Counted from the stretch's first letter, positions 1 to 15,694 are shown. The stretch: DNA of 64,000 bases from Hydractinia symbiolongicarpus (GCF_029227915.1 NC_079887.1:21139650-21203649), one strand, 5' to 3'. A program made the numbers and translations. The notes: generated from the sequence alone by a model not told the origin.

Positions 1-33
1 ACTTTTCCGTCTGTGATTGCGACTTCTAAATAA

Positions 34-2448
<2,415 letters not shown>

Positions 2449-3949
2449 ACCGGTCACGATGTTGGTTGAAGTCGAGTTATGTTTGTCACGTGTTCAATGC
2501 AGTTGTTTGATTGGCTAACGGGATGAAAACGAGAAGTTTGTTCCGATCGCTTGTTGTTATTATATATGTCACATTTACAAAAAAAAGTGTTATGAAATAT
2601 ATAAATTGTGAGTGTGCAAGCGACTGTCTGATTATACTAGCTACACATCAACACCTCTCTTGTCAGTGTTAGCTTCGTGTCATTTATTGGTGTTGCTTTT
2701 TCACCGGCACACGATCTTGTATAATCTGTAGTCACGTGCACAACATTTATCCAATCCTACAGTTTATTTTACTAAATTTTAGTTATTTTTCAATTTTCTC
2801 TTCGTGTTTTTCTTCTTGATGCACTACGACAACTAAAATTATTATTTGTCTCTTTCATTTCTAACGAGCGGTTTTCATGAAATAATGCGTTTTAAAATTA
2901 AACGGTAAACACGTGTGTAACGTCAGCATTTATTGTATCTTAGCGACCACACACTTTTAATATAGCGGCATAGCTTTCATGTTTTAAAAGATATTATTAG
3001 CACGTATTTATATGAAACAATTTTAAGAACATCGTTTTACAAAGTTGATTTATTTTAACCTGATTCCTAACGTATACATTTTTTTTTCGCTGAAACTGTA
3101 CGAATTAGGCCGAAAGGAAACTTTAATATTACCTCAAACATGAAAATCCATTCACCTGTATTTTTGTCGTCTCATAAGGAATGGCTGCATAGGCGAACCT
3201 GCGCTTAAATAGAATTGACTTCAGGGCGTCAAGGCGCGAGAATTTCAGGTCGACCAGACCGCGCAGTAAAATTGAAAGTAGCTTCCAATATAGAGTGATG
3301 TAAGCGTAAGCACGAAATTGTGTGCATTTTTTAGAACATACTACTCGCTCACAACTTTTCTGTGTGATAATGGTTGTGTTGTGCACGATGATCAATGGCT
3401 GACCAGTTGCGGGATGTAAGCCAGGACTAAGTTGTATCTATATGCTAGTAGCCAGAACTGGTTTAAGTTTGTGGAAAATCCCCCATTGCTACTCATAGCT
3501 ACCATAGTTGATTTACCAGTAAACACTTATGTAATATATGCTACAGAAAAATAGGAAGCCGTTTTATGTCCTAAAACTCAATAATTCGGGAGTAGCAGAC
3601 GTCGATACAAGACCAGCCTGTTTAGATTTTGATATTCTTATATACAAACGTGTTTAACTTTACAATTTAGTTTGAAACCTATAAAATTAAATATTTTAGT
3701 TACTCTCAGTTTCTAGAATAGCAGTGCGATTTAAATATTTTTGTTTCTGTCGTCTGTCTGTCTGTCTCTGCACAAAATGGTACTGCAAGCAGTGAGACAC
3801 GGAAAATCCCCGCAGCACTGCAGCTTTATTTTGAATCTTGGTAGACCCAGTTTCTTTAGCGCCTTTGTTTTGATCGCTTTGTCGTAATAGACCATCACGA
3901 GACTTTTCGTAATGTTAGCTGCATTAACTTCAAATGAAAAATAATTCGT

Positions 3950-4930
3950 TTTAGAGATTCTTTGAATCCCAAAAAAGACAAAAAAGCTGTGATAATCATT
4001 AGAAGGATGACAAATTTAAGAGAATAAATCGAAGAATTGATGACATGGTCGCAAAAGTAGAAGAAAGGGGTACAAAGATAGAGGAATTGCAAGAAAAACT
4101 TGTTAAAGTTAGCAACAAACTTCATTCTAAGGATGCTAAAAAACAGAGAGAAGTGGAAGAAGTAAGAAAATTAGAAACAAAATGTGCTAACTGTGATTTA
4201 ATTATCAGGGAAGCGCAAGAGTTTTTTTTATTTCTCTAACATCTAGCAATCTGGTAAATGCTGTTTTAAAGAACGCTCTTCAAGAGAACGTTTGCCACTT
4301 AAACAAACAGCTCGCAGATTCGCAAAATGAAGGGGAAAAGGCCATAGACGAAATTGTAATTCTCACTGCTTCCAATTTTTCAGCACAAGCATCAAAAGAA
4401 ATTTGGGAAGAAGAACTTGTTAAGCTTAAGGATATATTTGCTGACTGAAAATCAAGTTCGTCAAATGTAACATAACAGAGCTGCAGAAAGGTGTTCAGCA
4501 GAAGGTGTTCTAGATGTCAGTTTGAAATAGATAAATGGCGAAGTAACGCAAGGTATATCTAGTGCAGATTTCCACGACAGAATATTCTAAGAAGATGCTT
4601 TTGTATTGATGGAGTAACTGATGTCAATGGAAAAGATTGGTAGTGGTGGATTCTCTTGCAAACTAGAATGCGCAAATATCAACAACGAGTTGATAGTGAA
4701 CTTTGAAACGTTCAAGATCGCGTTTTTCATGCTTGCTAAAGAATGGCAGAGAAAGATTAAACATAATCAAAGTCGACTCAAGATGACGTGATGTTTCAAC
4801 GGCAGAGATCTGACATGGATGTGTTTATATACAATGGTTTGTGTGGACTGCAAGATAAGTTTACGAAAAAGGAAAGTTGTTTCAGAAGAAGATCTAAGAA
4901 AGCAAATGTTGTAGATATGTTAATAGATGC
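3950..4930 (+). pseudogene. Degraded coiled-coil-type reading frame, unknown family
   Basis: A stretch of plus-strand frames is rich in Lys, Glu and Gln: 4045-4239 (includes KIEELQEKLVKVSNKL), continued in another frame at about 4260-4448 (includes NVCHLNKQLADSQNEGEKAI), then shorter pieces broken by stops to about 4930. Composition is protein-like and coiled-coil-like, but a poly-T slip and several stops interrupt it, so it looks like a dead gene or a piece of a mobile element. An identical copy sits at about 7329-8309 in the second duplication unit. I do not recognise the family. Confidence 0.4.
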
Positions 4931-5103
4931 AGTCTGTCGCAAAGCTGTTATTTTTTTTTTTTTTTTGTTTGCTTTTGTCTCTTTGTTTGTTTGTTCATTT
5001 GTTTGTTGTTTTTACCTAGGACTATTTCCCGTGTTTTTGTTTATTCTTTTATTTTTTTCTCCTTTCATTTTCCGTCCACAGCAGGAGATTAGCAAAAGCA
5101 AAA

Positions 5104-5265
5104 AAATGGACACCAATGGACATGTAATATCCTGCTCATAGCCAATGGACATGTATTTTCCTGCTCATAACCAATGGACATGTATTATCCTGCTCATAGC
5201 CAATGGACATGTATTAATCCTCTCAAAGCCAATGGACATGTAATATCCTACTTATAGCATAGTTT
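5104..5265. repeat. 29-bp minisatellite
   Basis: About five units built around CCAATGGACATGTA followed by a TATCCTGCTCATAG-type half. The array ends at the right edge of duplication copy 1 and is repeated at 8483-8644 at the right edge of copy 2. Its position at both breakpoints suggests the array may have helped the duplication form. Confidence 0.85.
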
Positions 5266-5272
5266 AATGCTA

Positions 5273-8200
5273 GATGCTGTATGAGCTAAATAATGTTATC
5301 AAAGGTTTTGCGTGATAAAGTTCTTGAATAAAGGCAGGATTTCGCTTAATTTGATCGATTCGACCATTTTCGTTCTAGTGGAAACTAGCCTTAAGACACC
5401 AAGATAGTATGTGGGAGTTCTTCAAGTATATATAGTAAATAAATATTCGACCTCATGTTTAGGCCATTTTTCGTGTAACGCCATTAAACTGGGTGGAATG
5501 GAAAGCAGTAGTATATTTCTCCGTCCCAGTTATATTTTTGGACGAAATTCTCAAGTTTGTCACGAGAAACTTCATGGAACCACTCGGTAAGTCGTGTTTT
5601 TGAAGCCAATTTTTTTACTACAGTTGACTTTGAACTGTAATTGACGAAGATTCTCTTAAGCCAATCAAAATCTTCAAAGGTTTTCTGCGCTTGAAATTTT
5701 GGTGGAAATTTGACTAGTTAAGTAAGGTCAAACTATGTGGCTATCCAAGGCGTACTAAACGACTAAAAAAGCTCTATCGTGGGCACACTTACTACAATTT
5801 CCTAAAACTATCGCACAAATTGTGTTTTTATAGGTCAACCAAGCAAGGATAAAACTGATTAAACCGGTCACGATGTTGGTTGAAGTCGAGTTATGTTTGT
5901 CACGTGTTCAATGCAGTTGTTTGATTGGCTAACGGGATGAAAACGAGAAGTTTGTTCCGATCGCTTGTTGTTATTATATATGTCACATTTACAAAAAAAA
6001 GTGTTATGAAATATATAAATTGTGAGTGTGCAAGCGACTGTCTGATTATACTAGCTACACATCAACACCTCTCTTGTCAGTGTTAGCTTCGTGTCATTTA
6101 TTGGTGTTGCTTTTTCACCGGCACACGATCTTGTATAATCTGTAGTCACGTGCACAACATTTATCCAATCCTACAGTTTATTTTACTAAATTTTAGTTAT
6201 TTTTCAATTTTCTCTTCGTGTTTTTCTTCTTGATGCACTACGACAACTAAAATTATTATTTGTCTCTTTCATTTCTAACGAGCGGTTTTCATGAAATAAT
6301 GCGTTTTAAAATTAAACGGTAAACACGGTAAACGGTAAACATAGCGGCATAGCTTTCATGTTTTAAAAGATATTATTAGCACGTATTTATATGAAACAAT
6401 TTTAAGAACATCGTTTTACAAAGTTGATTTATTTTAACCTGATTCCTAACGTATACATTTTTTTTTCGCTGAAACTGTACGAATTAGGCCGAAAGGAAAC
6501 TTTAATATTACCTCAAACATGAAAATCCATTCACCTGTATTTTTGTCGTCTCATAAGGAATGGCTGCATAGGCGAACCTGCGCTTAAATAGAATTGACTT
6601 CAGGGCGTCAAGGCGCGAGAATTTCAGGTCGACCAGACCGCGCAGTAAAATTGAAAGTAGCTTCCAATATAGAGTGATGTAAGCGTAAGCACGAAATTGT
6701 GTGCATTTTTTAGAACATACTACTCGCTCACAACTTTTCTGTGTGATAATGGTTGTGTTGTGCACGATGATCAATGGCTGACCAGTTGCGGGATGTAAGC
6801 CAGGACTAAGTTGTATCTATATGCTAGTAGCCAGAACTGGTTTAAGTTTGTGGAAAATCCCCCATTGCTACTCATAGCTACCATAGTTGATTTACCAGTA
6901 AACACTTATGTAATATATGCTACAGAAAAATAGGAAGCCGTTTTATGTCCTAAAACTCAATAATTCGGGAGTAGCAGACGTCGATACAAGACCAGCCTGT
7001 TTAGATTTTGATATTCTTATATACAAACGTGTTTAACTTTACAATTTAGTTTGAAACCTATAAAATTAAATATTTTAGTTACTCTCAGTTTCTAGAATAG
7101 CAGTGCGATTTAAATATTTTTGTTTCTGTCGTCTGTCTGTCTGTCTCTGCACAAAATGGTACTGCAAGCAGTGAGACACGGAAAATCCCCGCAGCACTGC
7201 AGCTTTATTTTGAATCTTGGTAGACCCAGTTTCTTTAGCGCCTTTGTTTTGATCGCTTTGTCGTAATAGACCATCACGAGACTTTTCGTAATGTTAGCTG
7301 CATTAACTTCAAATGAAAAATAATTCGTTTTAGAGATTCTTTGAATCCCAAAAAAGACAAAAAAGCTGTGATAATCATTAGAAGGATGACAAATTTAAGA
7401 GAATAAATCGAAGAATTGATGACATGGTCGCAAAAGTAGAAGAAAGGGGTACAAAGATAGAGGAATTGCAAGAAAAACTTGTTAAAGTTAGCAACAAACT
7501 TCATTCTAAGGATGCTAAAAAACAGAGAGAAGTGGAAGAAGTAAGAAAATTAGAAACAAAATGTGCTAACTGTGATTTAATTATCAGGGAAGCGCAAGAG
7601 TTTTTTTTATTTCTCTAACATCTAGCAATCTGGTAAATGCTGTTTTAAAGAACGCTCTTCAAGAGAACGTTTGCCACTTAAACAAACAGCTCGCAGATTC
7701 GCAAAATGAAGGGGAAAAGGCCATAGACGAAATTGTAATTCTCACTGCTTCCAATTTTTCAGCACAAGCATCAAAAGAAATTTGGGAAGAAGAACTTGTT
7801 AAGCTTAAGGATATATTTGCTGACTGAAAATCAAGTTCGTCAAATGTAACATAACAGAGCTGCAGAAAGGTGTTCAGCAGAAGGTGTTCTAGATGTCAGT
7901 TTGAAATAGATAAATGGCGAAGTAACGCAAGGTATATCTAGTGCAGATTTCCACGACAGAATATTCTAAGAAGATGCTTTTGTATTGATGGAGTAACTGA
8001 TGTCAATGGAAAAGATTGGTAGTGGTGGATTCTCTTGCAAACTAGAATGCGCAAATATCAACAACGAGTTGATAGTGAACTTTGAAACGTTCAAGATCGC
8101 GTTTTTCATGCTTGCTAAAGAATGGCAGAGAAAGATTAAACATAATCAAAGTCGACTCAAGATGACGTGATGTTTCAACGGCAGAGATCTGACATGGATG

Positions 8201-8647
8201 TGTTTATATACAATGGTTTGTGTGGACTGCAAGATAAGTTTACGAAAAAGGAAAGTTGTTTCAGAAGAAGATCTAAGAAAGCAAATGTTGTAGATATGTT
8301 AATAGATGCAGTCTGTCGCAAAGCTGTTATTTTTTTTTTTTTTTTGTTTGCTTTTGTCTCTTTGTTTGTTTGTTCATTTGTTTGTTGTTTTTACCTAGGA
8401 CTATTTCCCGTGTTTTTGTTTATTCTTTTATTTTTTTCTCCTTTCATTTTCCGTCCACAGCAGGAGATTAGCAAAAGCAAAAAAATGGACACCAATGGAC
8501 ATGTAATATCCTGCTCATAGCCAATGGACATGTATTTTCCTGCTCATAACCAATGGACATGTATTATCCTGCTCATAGCCAATGGACATGTATTAATCCT
8601 CTCAAAGCCAATGGACATGTAATATCCTACTTATAGCATAGTTTAAT
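5273..8647. repeat. 3.4 kb tandem duplication, copy 2
   Basis: Second copy of 1859-5268. The only sizeable difference I found is at 6327-6340, where 14 bases (two GGTAAAC units) replace the 49 bases seen at 2913-2961 in copy 1. After 8647 the two copies' flanks differ completely, which fixes the right breakpoint. Confidence 0.95.
5463..5862 (+). pseudogene. Duplicated SERCA terminal exons (second set)
   Basis: Exact second copies of SERCA exon 5 (5463-5586) and exon 6 (5834-5862), with intact acceptor and donor sites and the same stop codon. They have no upstream SERCA exons of their own. They could be used only if the transcript skipped the first set, and the encoded protein would be unchanged. 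I treat them as a redundant or non-functional exon pair rather than a new gene. Use as an alternative 3' end with a different polyadenylation context is possible and visible only in RNA data. Confidence 0.85.
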
Positions 8648-11259
8648 CTTCTTGCAAATTAAACCGCAGTCAAATACACAGAAAATTCTCTCTGCATCGA
8701 TTCACTATAGTCGACATAATAAAGTCTAAACACGGTCCTACTAGCCACTTCGTTTTGAGGCTTGTTCATACGTGAAATACAAAAGAAGTAAGGAGTGAAA
8801 TTATTTGGTTGCACCAGTGACACTTATTTCGCAGGAGTGAGTGCGCATGTTTAAAAATCAAAAACACAAACAATTCGGCAGGATATTCTTAAAATTAAAT
8901 TCAACCCAATGTGAAACACTTTTCACTGCAGTGTGGAATTTCACTTTGGTTTTTATTTAACAAACATTTTACTGAAACTCCTTATTTTTCCAAAACTAAA
9001 GCTATTGTTTCTAACTTCGTATTCTTATAAAAAAAGTGTGTAATTGTTGCAAAAGGGACCAGTTAAGAGAGGCAACTACGACGTTATTTAATGTTGCACT
9101 TAAAAAATAAGCTTAGCTATCAAGCCTGACGATTAAGCTGGATCAAAAGTAAAAACCTGAGACGAAAATTATATTACAGCTTCTTACCTTATAGCTACAC
9201 ATATTTAAGAACACCTGTGGCCATATTTTGTTGGTATATGCAAAATGGTAGCAGCAGCCTTTTTCAATCTAGGATAAATAAAATATGGAGGACGTAAGAA
9301 AACAATTCCCAAAGAAAACTTTTGCAATATTTAAAAACTAAAGACCTTACAAGGATGGACCTTTTTCATTTTTTTTTTTTTTAATTCTTTTAAATTCAAC
9401 GCTTATAAAATTTTTAGGTTTGAAACAGACATCCTACACAGAGGAAGGAATTTTCGTTTGGACCCTTAGTCAAAAATAAGCTGGCGACAGCTTCTTTTTT
9501 AGTTTACACTACTCTCAGTACGACAGGTCAAACGTCAATGAAGGTTTTGGGAGTAAGAACATTGAACGGCTCTCCACTATGGTATAATAGTTTCTGAGTT
9601 CGGGAATATTGTATATATACCTGTACTTTACTCGTGCTTTACTCGGATGTGATGTGGTACAGTTTACCCCGTATAAGTATTCAACCCGGAGAATTTCGCT
9701 ACCATAACAATGCCCAAAAAAAGAGACTTGAAAATCTCAGAAATTTATTTATAAAAATCAGGTTTCTCTTTGATGAAAGAGAGATTTGCAGAAGGGTTCA
9801 CTGCGACAACATTTTTGGCCAGCATACCTTCCAAGCTATATACTCAAGCCTTGACTGTTCACTGTTATGGGAAGATTGCAAAAAGTCCACATAACTAGAT
9901 ACCATATTATTAAAATTACAGAATTTCTCTCAAAATTATGCTAGCTAGCTACATTATCATGTATAGAGCTACTTGTACTTTAAACCATTATTTTAAAACA
10001 AATGTGCCTCTGGAATGGTACCATGTGGCTTTGAATCTCAAAATAAATATTATATCCAATGTAAACACCCCCATCATCAGATAGCAGAAAGGGGTCTCTG
10101 TTCTAAATTATCATTCTGGGTTGCCTCAAAATCCTGTAAATCCAATCGTTTGATTGTTCATTAAAACTCCCTCTTCTTTCACGTTTACTACTCATGACAT
10201 TTATTTGCATTATCTCCAGCTGGAAGTCCTTATTTCTTAGCAAACCGTGAAGTTCAGCTGCGTCGCTTTCACAAGTATCAACGATAGCTAAGTATTGTGA
10301 ACAACGTCGCAAAGCCCTGGGTAATTTCGAAAAAAATGTGGTTCTGCGTTATGATTCACAGATTTTTGCTGCTGTTATCAGTATATTTTAGCCCTCGAGT
10401 CGGCATAACAGGAAAAAAATCGTCAGCTGTTGAACAGTTCAACAAAAAAAATTTATCAGAACTAGGATCCGGGAAACAAAAAAGGAGTAAAACATAGTAT
10501 GCGTATCAGGAAAGAATATTTACAGTATTTACAAACGTGTATTTATAAAATACATTAACCGTAAAAATTCGAACAAACACCAATGCTTAAAGTTTTTTTC
10601 CGATGGACATACAAATAAAAACTTAGGGTGTTTGCTCAAACTTTTACGGCATCAACAATGTGCAATAAAAAAGCGTATAATATTTCTCGTTATCATACTA
10701 TATACCGTAAAAAAATTCGAATGTACAATAAAGAAAATTCAGGTATAAGACTTTTGTGTACAATAAAAAATAATTCTGGTAAAGTCTTTTGGTCATTATA
10801 CTATATACCGTAAACACCTGGTGAGAAAGTTTAACTTAGTGTCCAACCGTCACAACAACGCTCACTGGAGCATTTACGGTGAGTACTATCTACAAACAAG
10901 CAAAGCAAATTTTGTATTTAACAGGTCCAGTCTGATGACATGCCAGTCAAATGCAAGAAAAGAGACGTATAACGAAAGAGAAGTAAACAAAAGCTTCATC
11001 AAACAAAAACGTGTACGCAACAAGCGGAAAGATATGTGGTCTAACCGGTTAGCGCTTCAAGTATTTATGTTTAAAAACCTAACACAACATGGTATTTCAC
11101 CTTACCTAACTTTACTCTGGCATCCTCATCCATGTTGAAAATGCCACTATGTTAGATGAAAAAAAACAATAAGCTTTTTCCGATAAAACTAGACTCGCAC
11201 GCTTATGTACACAATGTCGCCAATAAGAAGTCTTACCATAATTACCAACGAAAAATTTG
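8648..11259. other. Gene-free intergenic stretch
   Basis: AT-rich sequence after the duplication. Short open frames exist (for example 9634-9894 and 10821-11138), but none shows a recognisable domain, conserved motif or splice partner. I see homopolymers and one small inverted repeat (10558-10649) and no supportable gene. Confidence 0.6.
10558..10649. repeat. Small inverted repeat / hairpin
   Basis: The arm at 10558-10581 (ACCGTAAAAATTCGAAC...) is mirrored at 10627-10649 (...GTTTGCTCAAACTTTTACGG), enclosing a 45-base loop. The same CCGTAAAAAAATTCGAA word recurs at about 10706, so this may be a foldback or MITE remnant. Confidence 0.55.
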
Positions 11260-12120
11260 CATTTTCAGAGACGGTACAAATCCAGAAATATTTGCATATT
11301 TAAAGATAGAAATCACTCATGAGAAGACTTCTTGTACTAGATCTTACAGTAACTGAAAATATTTGTATTTTTAAAGGGGAATCACCAAAAAAATGTATAG
11401 AAAGGAATCACTGACAAAAAGAATTTCTGCAGTTGAAGACGGTGCAACGACAGGAAATTTTTTCGTATGTATAGAAGGAAATCACCGACAATAAAGAATT
11501 TCTGCAGCTGAAGGCGTTGCAGTAACAGGTTAGCATCTGCAAAACGGAAATATTCGACAAGAACAATTTTTGTATTGATGATGCAAGTACTGAAAATATT
11601 TGCTTTGCATCGAAAAGAAAACTTCATGGATTTAAAGGGGATGAAATGACAGGAAATATTTGCATATTTAAAAACGAGAATTATCAACAAGAACAATTTT
11701 TGTATGTCAAGGTGATGCAACTACTGGAAATATTTCCATCTGTAAAGGGGGGTCATCGAAAAGAAAGATTCTTGAATTTAAAGGCGATGAAATGACAGGA
11801 CATAATTGCATCTTCAAAGACGGGAATTATCAACAAGAACAATTTTTGTATGTCAAGGTGATGCAACTACTGGAAATATTTCCATCTGTAAAAGGGGGGT
11901 CATCGAAAAGAAAGATTCTTGAATTTAAAGGCGATGAAATGACAGGACATAATTGCATCTTCAAAGACGGGAATTATCGACAAGAACAATTTTTGTATTT
12001 TAAGGTGATGCAACTACTGGAAATATTTCCATCTGTAAAGGGGGGTCATCCAAAAGAAAGATTCTTGAATTTAAAGTCGATGAAATGACAGGACATAATT
12101 GCCTCTTTAAGGACAGGACA
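11260..12120. repeat. Satellite-like array, 146-147 bp unit with decayed copies
   Basis: GGAAATATTTCCATCTGTAA recurs at 11726, 11872 and 12019, giving a period of 146-147 bp. Neighbouring words such as CAAGAACAATTTTTGTAT and GATGAAATGACAGGA keep the same period. Upstream, from about 11260, progressively diverged copies of the same words continue. The open frame through it (11792-12088) is a by-product of the repeat length being close to a multiple of three; I do not call a gene. Confidence 0.85.
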
Positions 12121-13520
12121 GTAAAAGTAAAAGCTCTAACTTCTAATATTTTTGTTCTCTTTAAACTTTTAACATGAGTTTTGCAAATCATATAAAGCTT
12201 TGAAAAGGTGCGCAATTTTTTTGTTTTTAAATAGTTTTCTTTTGACAACGGCTAAATGCAGCATAATATGGTAATGAGATTTCTTTCAAAAAAGCCTTAA
12301 GACCAATATTTTACAGAAATAATACAGAAAGTTCGTATTGATAATTCACTGACTAAAAAATCCATCTGTTTGAATGGCTAACAAAAGTTACAGCCACCTT
12401 AATAGTTAGCGTTATAAAGTCTATCCCAATCCAGGCACTGGATTTGCTATTGCAAATTCAAGGGAAAGTTTAAAGATGAAAGCCTAAAAATAAGTGCAAC
12501 TATTGAGCACCTATCAGTTTAACTATCACCAGTTAATCTCCACCCTAACCCAATTATATGTATACTGACATCCATCCCTTGCATGCACAGTTATTTAAAG
12601 CCTCAACCAACAAACAGCTGGCATTACCTTTCTCATGGACATATGGCTATGTACTTATCTTAGATACTTACCTATGATGTTTTCCTATGTTCAAAATTGC
12701 ATTCCTCTAGCCAACCTGTGTGATGCTAACTCTTTCCCAATCCCCAGTAGGTTACCATTGCTTTACAAAACATTAATAAAAAACTAAACCTAACTAGACA
12801 AATAAAAAACAAAAATAAAAATTAAAGGTTAGGTAAGATGCTGACGTTAAGTGAGACACTAAAAAGGAGAAGTTTAAAACCCGACCTTCTGCTGATTGCC
12901 TCATGCGAACAAATCTCAGCGGTTTAGAACATTCTGTCGACCATTATCATTTTAATTTTCTAACGAAAATAATTTAACCTTCTCTTAAATATATCTAGCA
13001 ATTGCCTTTTTTTACACTATGACAGAAATATTTTGTGTATCAAAATGAGTGAATCTATTTTGTTATAAACAAACGAATTATCATAACTTGGAGTAGCTTT
13101 CCTGTAGATACTTGTCAGGCTTTAACTTCTTTAAACAAAGGGTACTTTAATGTTAGAAACTAGTGTATTCGATAGAAATTTTTTATTTACAAAATCAGAG
13201 TTTCCTTGACACAACATAGACAGTAAGGCAGCAAAAGAAACAACAAACAACAACAACCACAGAGATTTGCAAAGTTTCACAGCTGCAGTGTTACCTCATT
13301 TACAATTTTAAGATTTTTTGGTAACGCACAAAGCTTAGAATTTTCTTTTTCACACGAGAGCATCCAACATTAAAGTACGATATAGTTCAATATAGTGAGA
13401 AAATGCTTGTCGTGTATTAGATGACTGAATAAGTGTTCTATTTGCTATAAACATCAGTTCCCTAGTAATTCCATCACAAACGAAAAATCAAAAAACAAAA
13501 ACAAAAAAAACACACGAAGC
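12121..13520. other. Gene-free intergenic stretch
   Basis: AT-rich sequence with no convincing coding exon, RNA gene or terminal inverted repeat. Confidence 0.5.
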
Positions 13521-13559
13521 ATGTCTCTATTTCATGTGTTGCGAGAAGCTAAGTTACAT

Positions 13560-13785
13560 CGAATTCCATCGCAAAACAGAGATTTATCGAATTCCATGGC
13601 AAAACACACGTTCGTCGTTTCTATCGCAAAACACACATTCGTCGTTTCAATCGCAAAACACACATTCGTCGTTTCCACCACAAAACACACATTCGTCATT
13701 TCCATCAAAAAACACATGTTGTCGTTTCTTTCGCAAAACACACGTTCATCGTTTCCATAGCAAAACACACGTTCGTCGTTTATTT
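13560..13785. repeat. 27-bp minisatellite
   Basis: Eight to nine units of a TTTCCATCGCAAAACACACG-type sequence plus TTCGTCG, with a period of 27 bases (nine codons). That keeps frames open on both strands and creates false ORFs with a nine-residue repeat. The 5' units are more diverged than the 3' ones. Confidence 0.9.
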
Positions 13786-14649
13786 CATTAATTTGTATTG
13801 TTTTAATGGTTGACAAATAAATGGCCTGCCTGCCACATTACAGTTGGAATTTCTAACAAGAATCCTGAAACACTTATTCATTTACCGTACTCAAACCTGT
13901 GAGTTTTGATCCAAGTATATGAAGTTTTTCTTAAAAAATAGCTGATAAAAAAAAATTATTTTATTCTTAATGCTTTCCTTAATCTTTCAAATAATAAAAC
14001 TTTCCCTGTTGCCGGTTAACTATGTAGTCTTGTAGTTTAATCTTAAACACGATTATATTATAGTGACTTGTTGTCATATGAGGTACCGATTTTCATGCGC
14101 TGTCCTGTATACATGGGTAACTCTCCAGTCCTTTCGCTTTTACATGAAATAGGTCAGTCACCTCTACCTTCTCGTTTTCCTTGGCATAGAAAGCATCCAG
14201 ACGTTTTGCTTTTCTCAATTATTTCATGTCTACTTAATTTCACGAATTTTATTAAAACTCGCGAAAACCGCCATACGCTCTTGTCTTTAGTCGGACGAAT
14301 GTGACAATTACTTAGGCAACAAAAGTTTTGGAAAACAACTTAAAAAACACCCAGTTTTATGGTCAATTTTTTGTGGCAGTTTGCTTGTTAACTGATTTCA
14401 AAGCAACAGAAAAAAATGAGTTTTAAAACTTGACAAAACAGACCACACTTTAGAAATATTATACAATCCATTTAAAAAACGCTACAGAGAATTGTAAACA
14501 TAAAACGAGTTTATACAATCAGAACGGTTGCCTTTTCCACTTTAAAGTATACTGCATTGTTCATTCATCAACAAATGCTTTATATGCAAAAACGTAGTCG
14601 TCGGTGAAACACACATGTTTGGCCATTATATACACGTCGTTTGCCACTC

Positions 14650-15694
14650 CTAACGTCTTCTGGGAAAGAAACCTCTTCCACCTCTTCCTCTATCGGTGCC
14701 ACGCCCTCTAGCAGCAACTAAAATGATAAAGTATCACATGTGAATGTAAGATTACAAATGTCTTGTAAAAATCGACTTTCTGCATGCAATGCTTAGCATC
14801 AAAGCTCAGAGAGGATGAATCACACATGGAAATATGTGAAGGGGAATCTTTCTCATCATCGCTATGACATATTTTCAAATTTTGTGTGGAATTATTTGGT
14901 TGTGATGTTTTTCGAGCGAACATCTTGCAATTATAAAGTTTGGAACAAGGAACAACAGTTGGTGCTACAAAAAATGACACTAATCATATTCAAATGTGAC
15001 AATGATATGGCATCTTCCAAAAACAGGCTTTAAATAAGGTTACAAAAATTTCGTTAAGCTAAAACAATGGAAATTAGTAGAAGGATGTTCTAACGTGTGC
15101 AGTCAAATGCATGCTTTCAGGTGTGCCTCCTTTGTTAAATTTTTGTAAAACACTGATATGTTGCATCTATCGTTAGCACATCCTAATCAATTTGTGTGTG
15201 CTATCCAACACACAATTATTCCGAAACATCCATAATAACCCCATTATGTTGTTTTATATGCCAAGCAATTTTAGGTGGTCATATTAGATGTTTTCAGATT
15301 AGTTTACAAATGCCCACATTGGCTTATTCAAGCATTCCAAAAGTATGTTTCAATGTACAAAAATTTACATACCTTGTGCTTTCAATAAAGCAGATTTTCC
15401 ACGTCCAACACCACCTGTTTTCTGTGTCAACATTTTCTTAAACATAGGTGCATTTTTTAACATGTCTGGTAGTATAACAAACCGAATTTTACTTCCACGA
15501 ATAAATATCTGTTCTAATTGTGAAACTCGACCATCTCTAGCCGTCATTGTAATTTGAGTCAATTGACAGTTCATATTGTCCTCTGCTTCTAACAATTTGC
15601 CTCGATATACTTCACCTGTGAGTGTTTCCAGTGTAATGATGTGCCCTTCTGCTTCATGAAGTACTTTAATTGGAACACCTATAGAAGCTGACAT
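14650..15694 (-). CDS. SNRPD3: Small nuclear ribonucleoprotein Sm D3
   Basis: Core Sm-ring protein of the spliceosomal U1, U2, U4 and U5 snRNPs. There are two coding exons on the minus strand: 15694 down to 15373 and 14717 down to 14650, joined in phase 1. The start is the ATG at 15694 ([10 protein letters not shown]), just before the family N-terminus; the frame upstream has only a TTG. Sm1 and Sm2 motifs are clear ([19 protein letters not shown], then [20 protein letters not shown]). Exon 2 supplies the Arg-Gly tail ending [13 protein letters not shown], the type of tail that is symmetrically dimethylated in SmD3. Length is about 130 residues, against 126 in human. No frame damage is visible. 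Confidence 0.97.

Noticed and set aside
3129-3395. 88-codon minus-strand frame, repeated at 6508-6774
   Set aside because: The two copies exist only because of the tandem duplication; no recognisable motif or splice partner.
10821-11138. 105-codon plus-strand frame
   Set aside because: Low-complexity AT-rich composition, no family match I recognise, no splice context.
11792-12088. Repeat-protein gene in the 147-bp array
   Set aside because: The frame is open only because two units happen to keep phase; the other units shift frame.
13560-13785. Regular repeats resembling a CRISPR array (also 17310-17470)
   Set aside because: Units are contiguous with no unique spacers, and the DNA is clearly eukaryotic with spliced genes.
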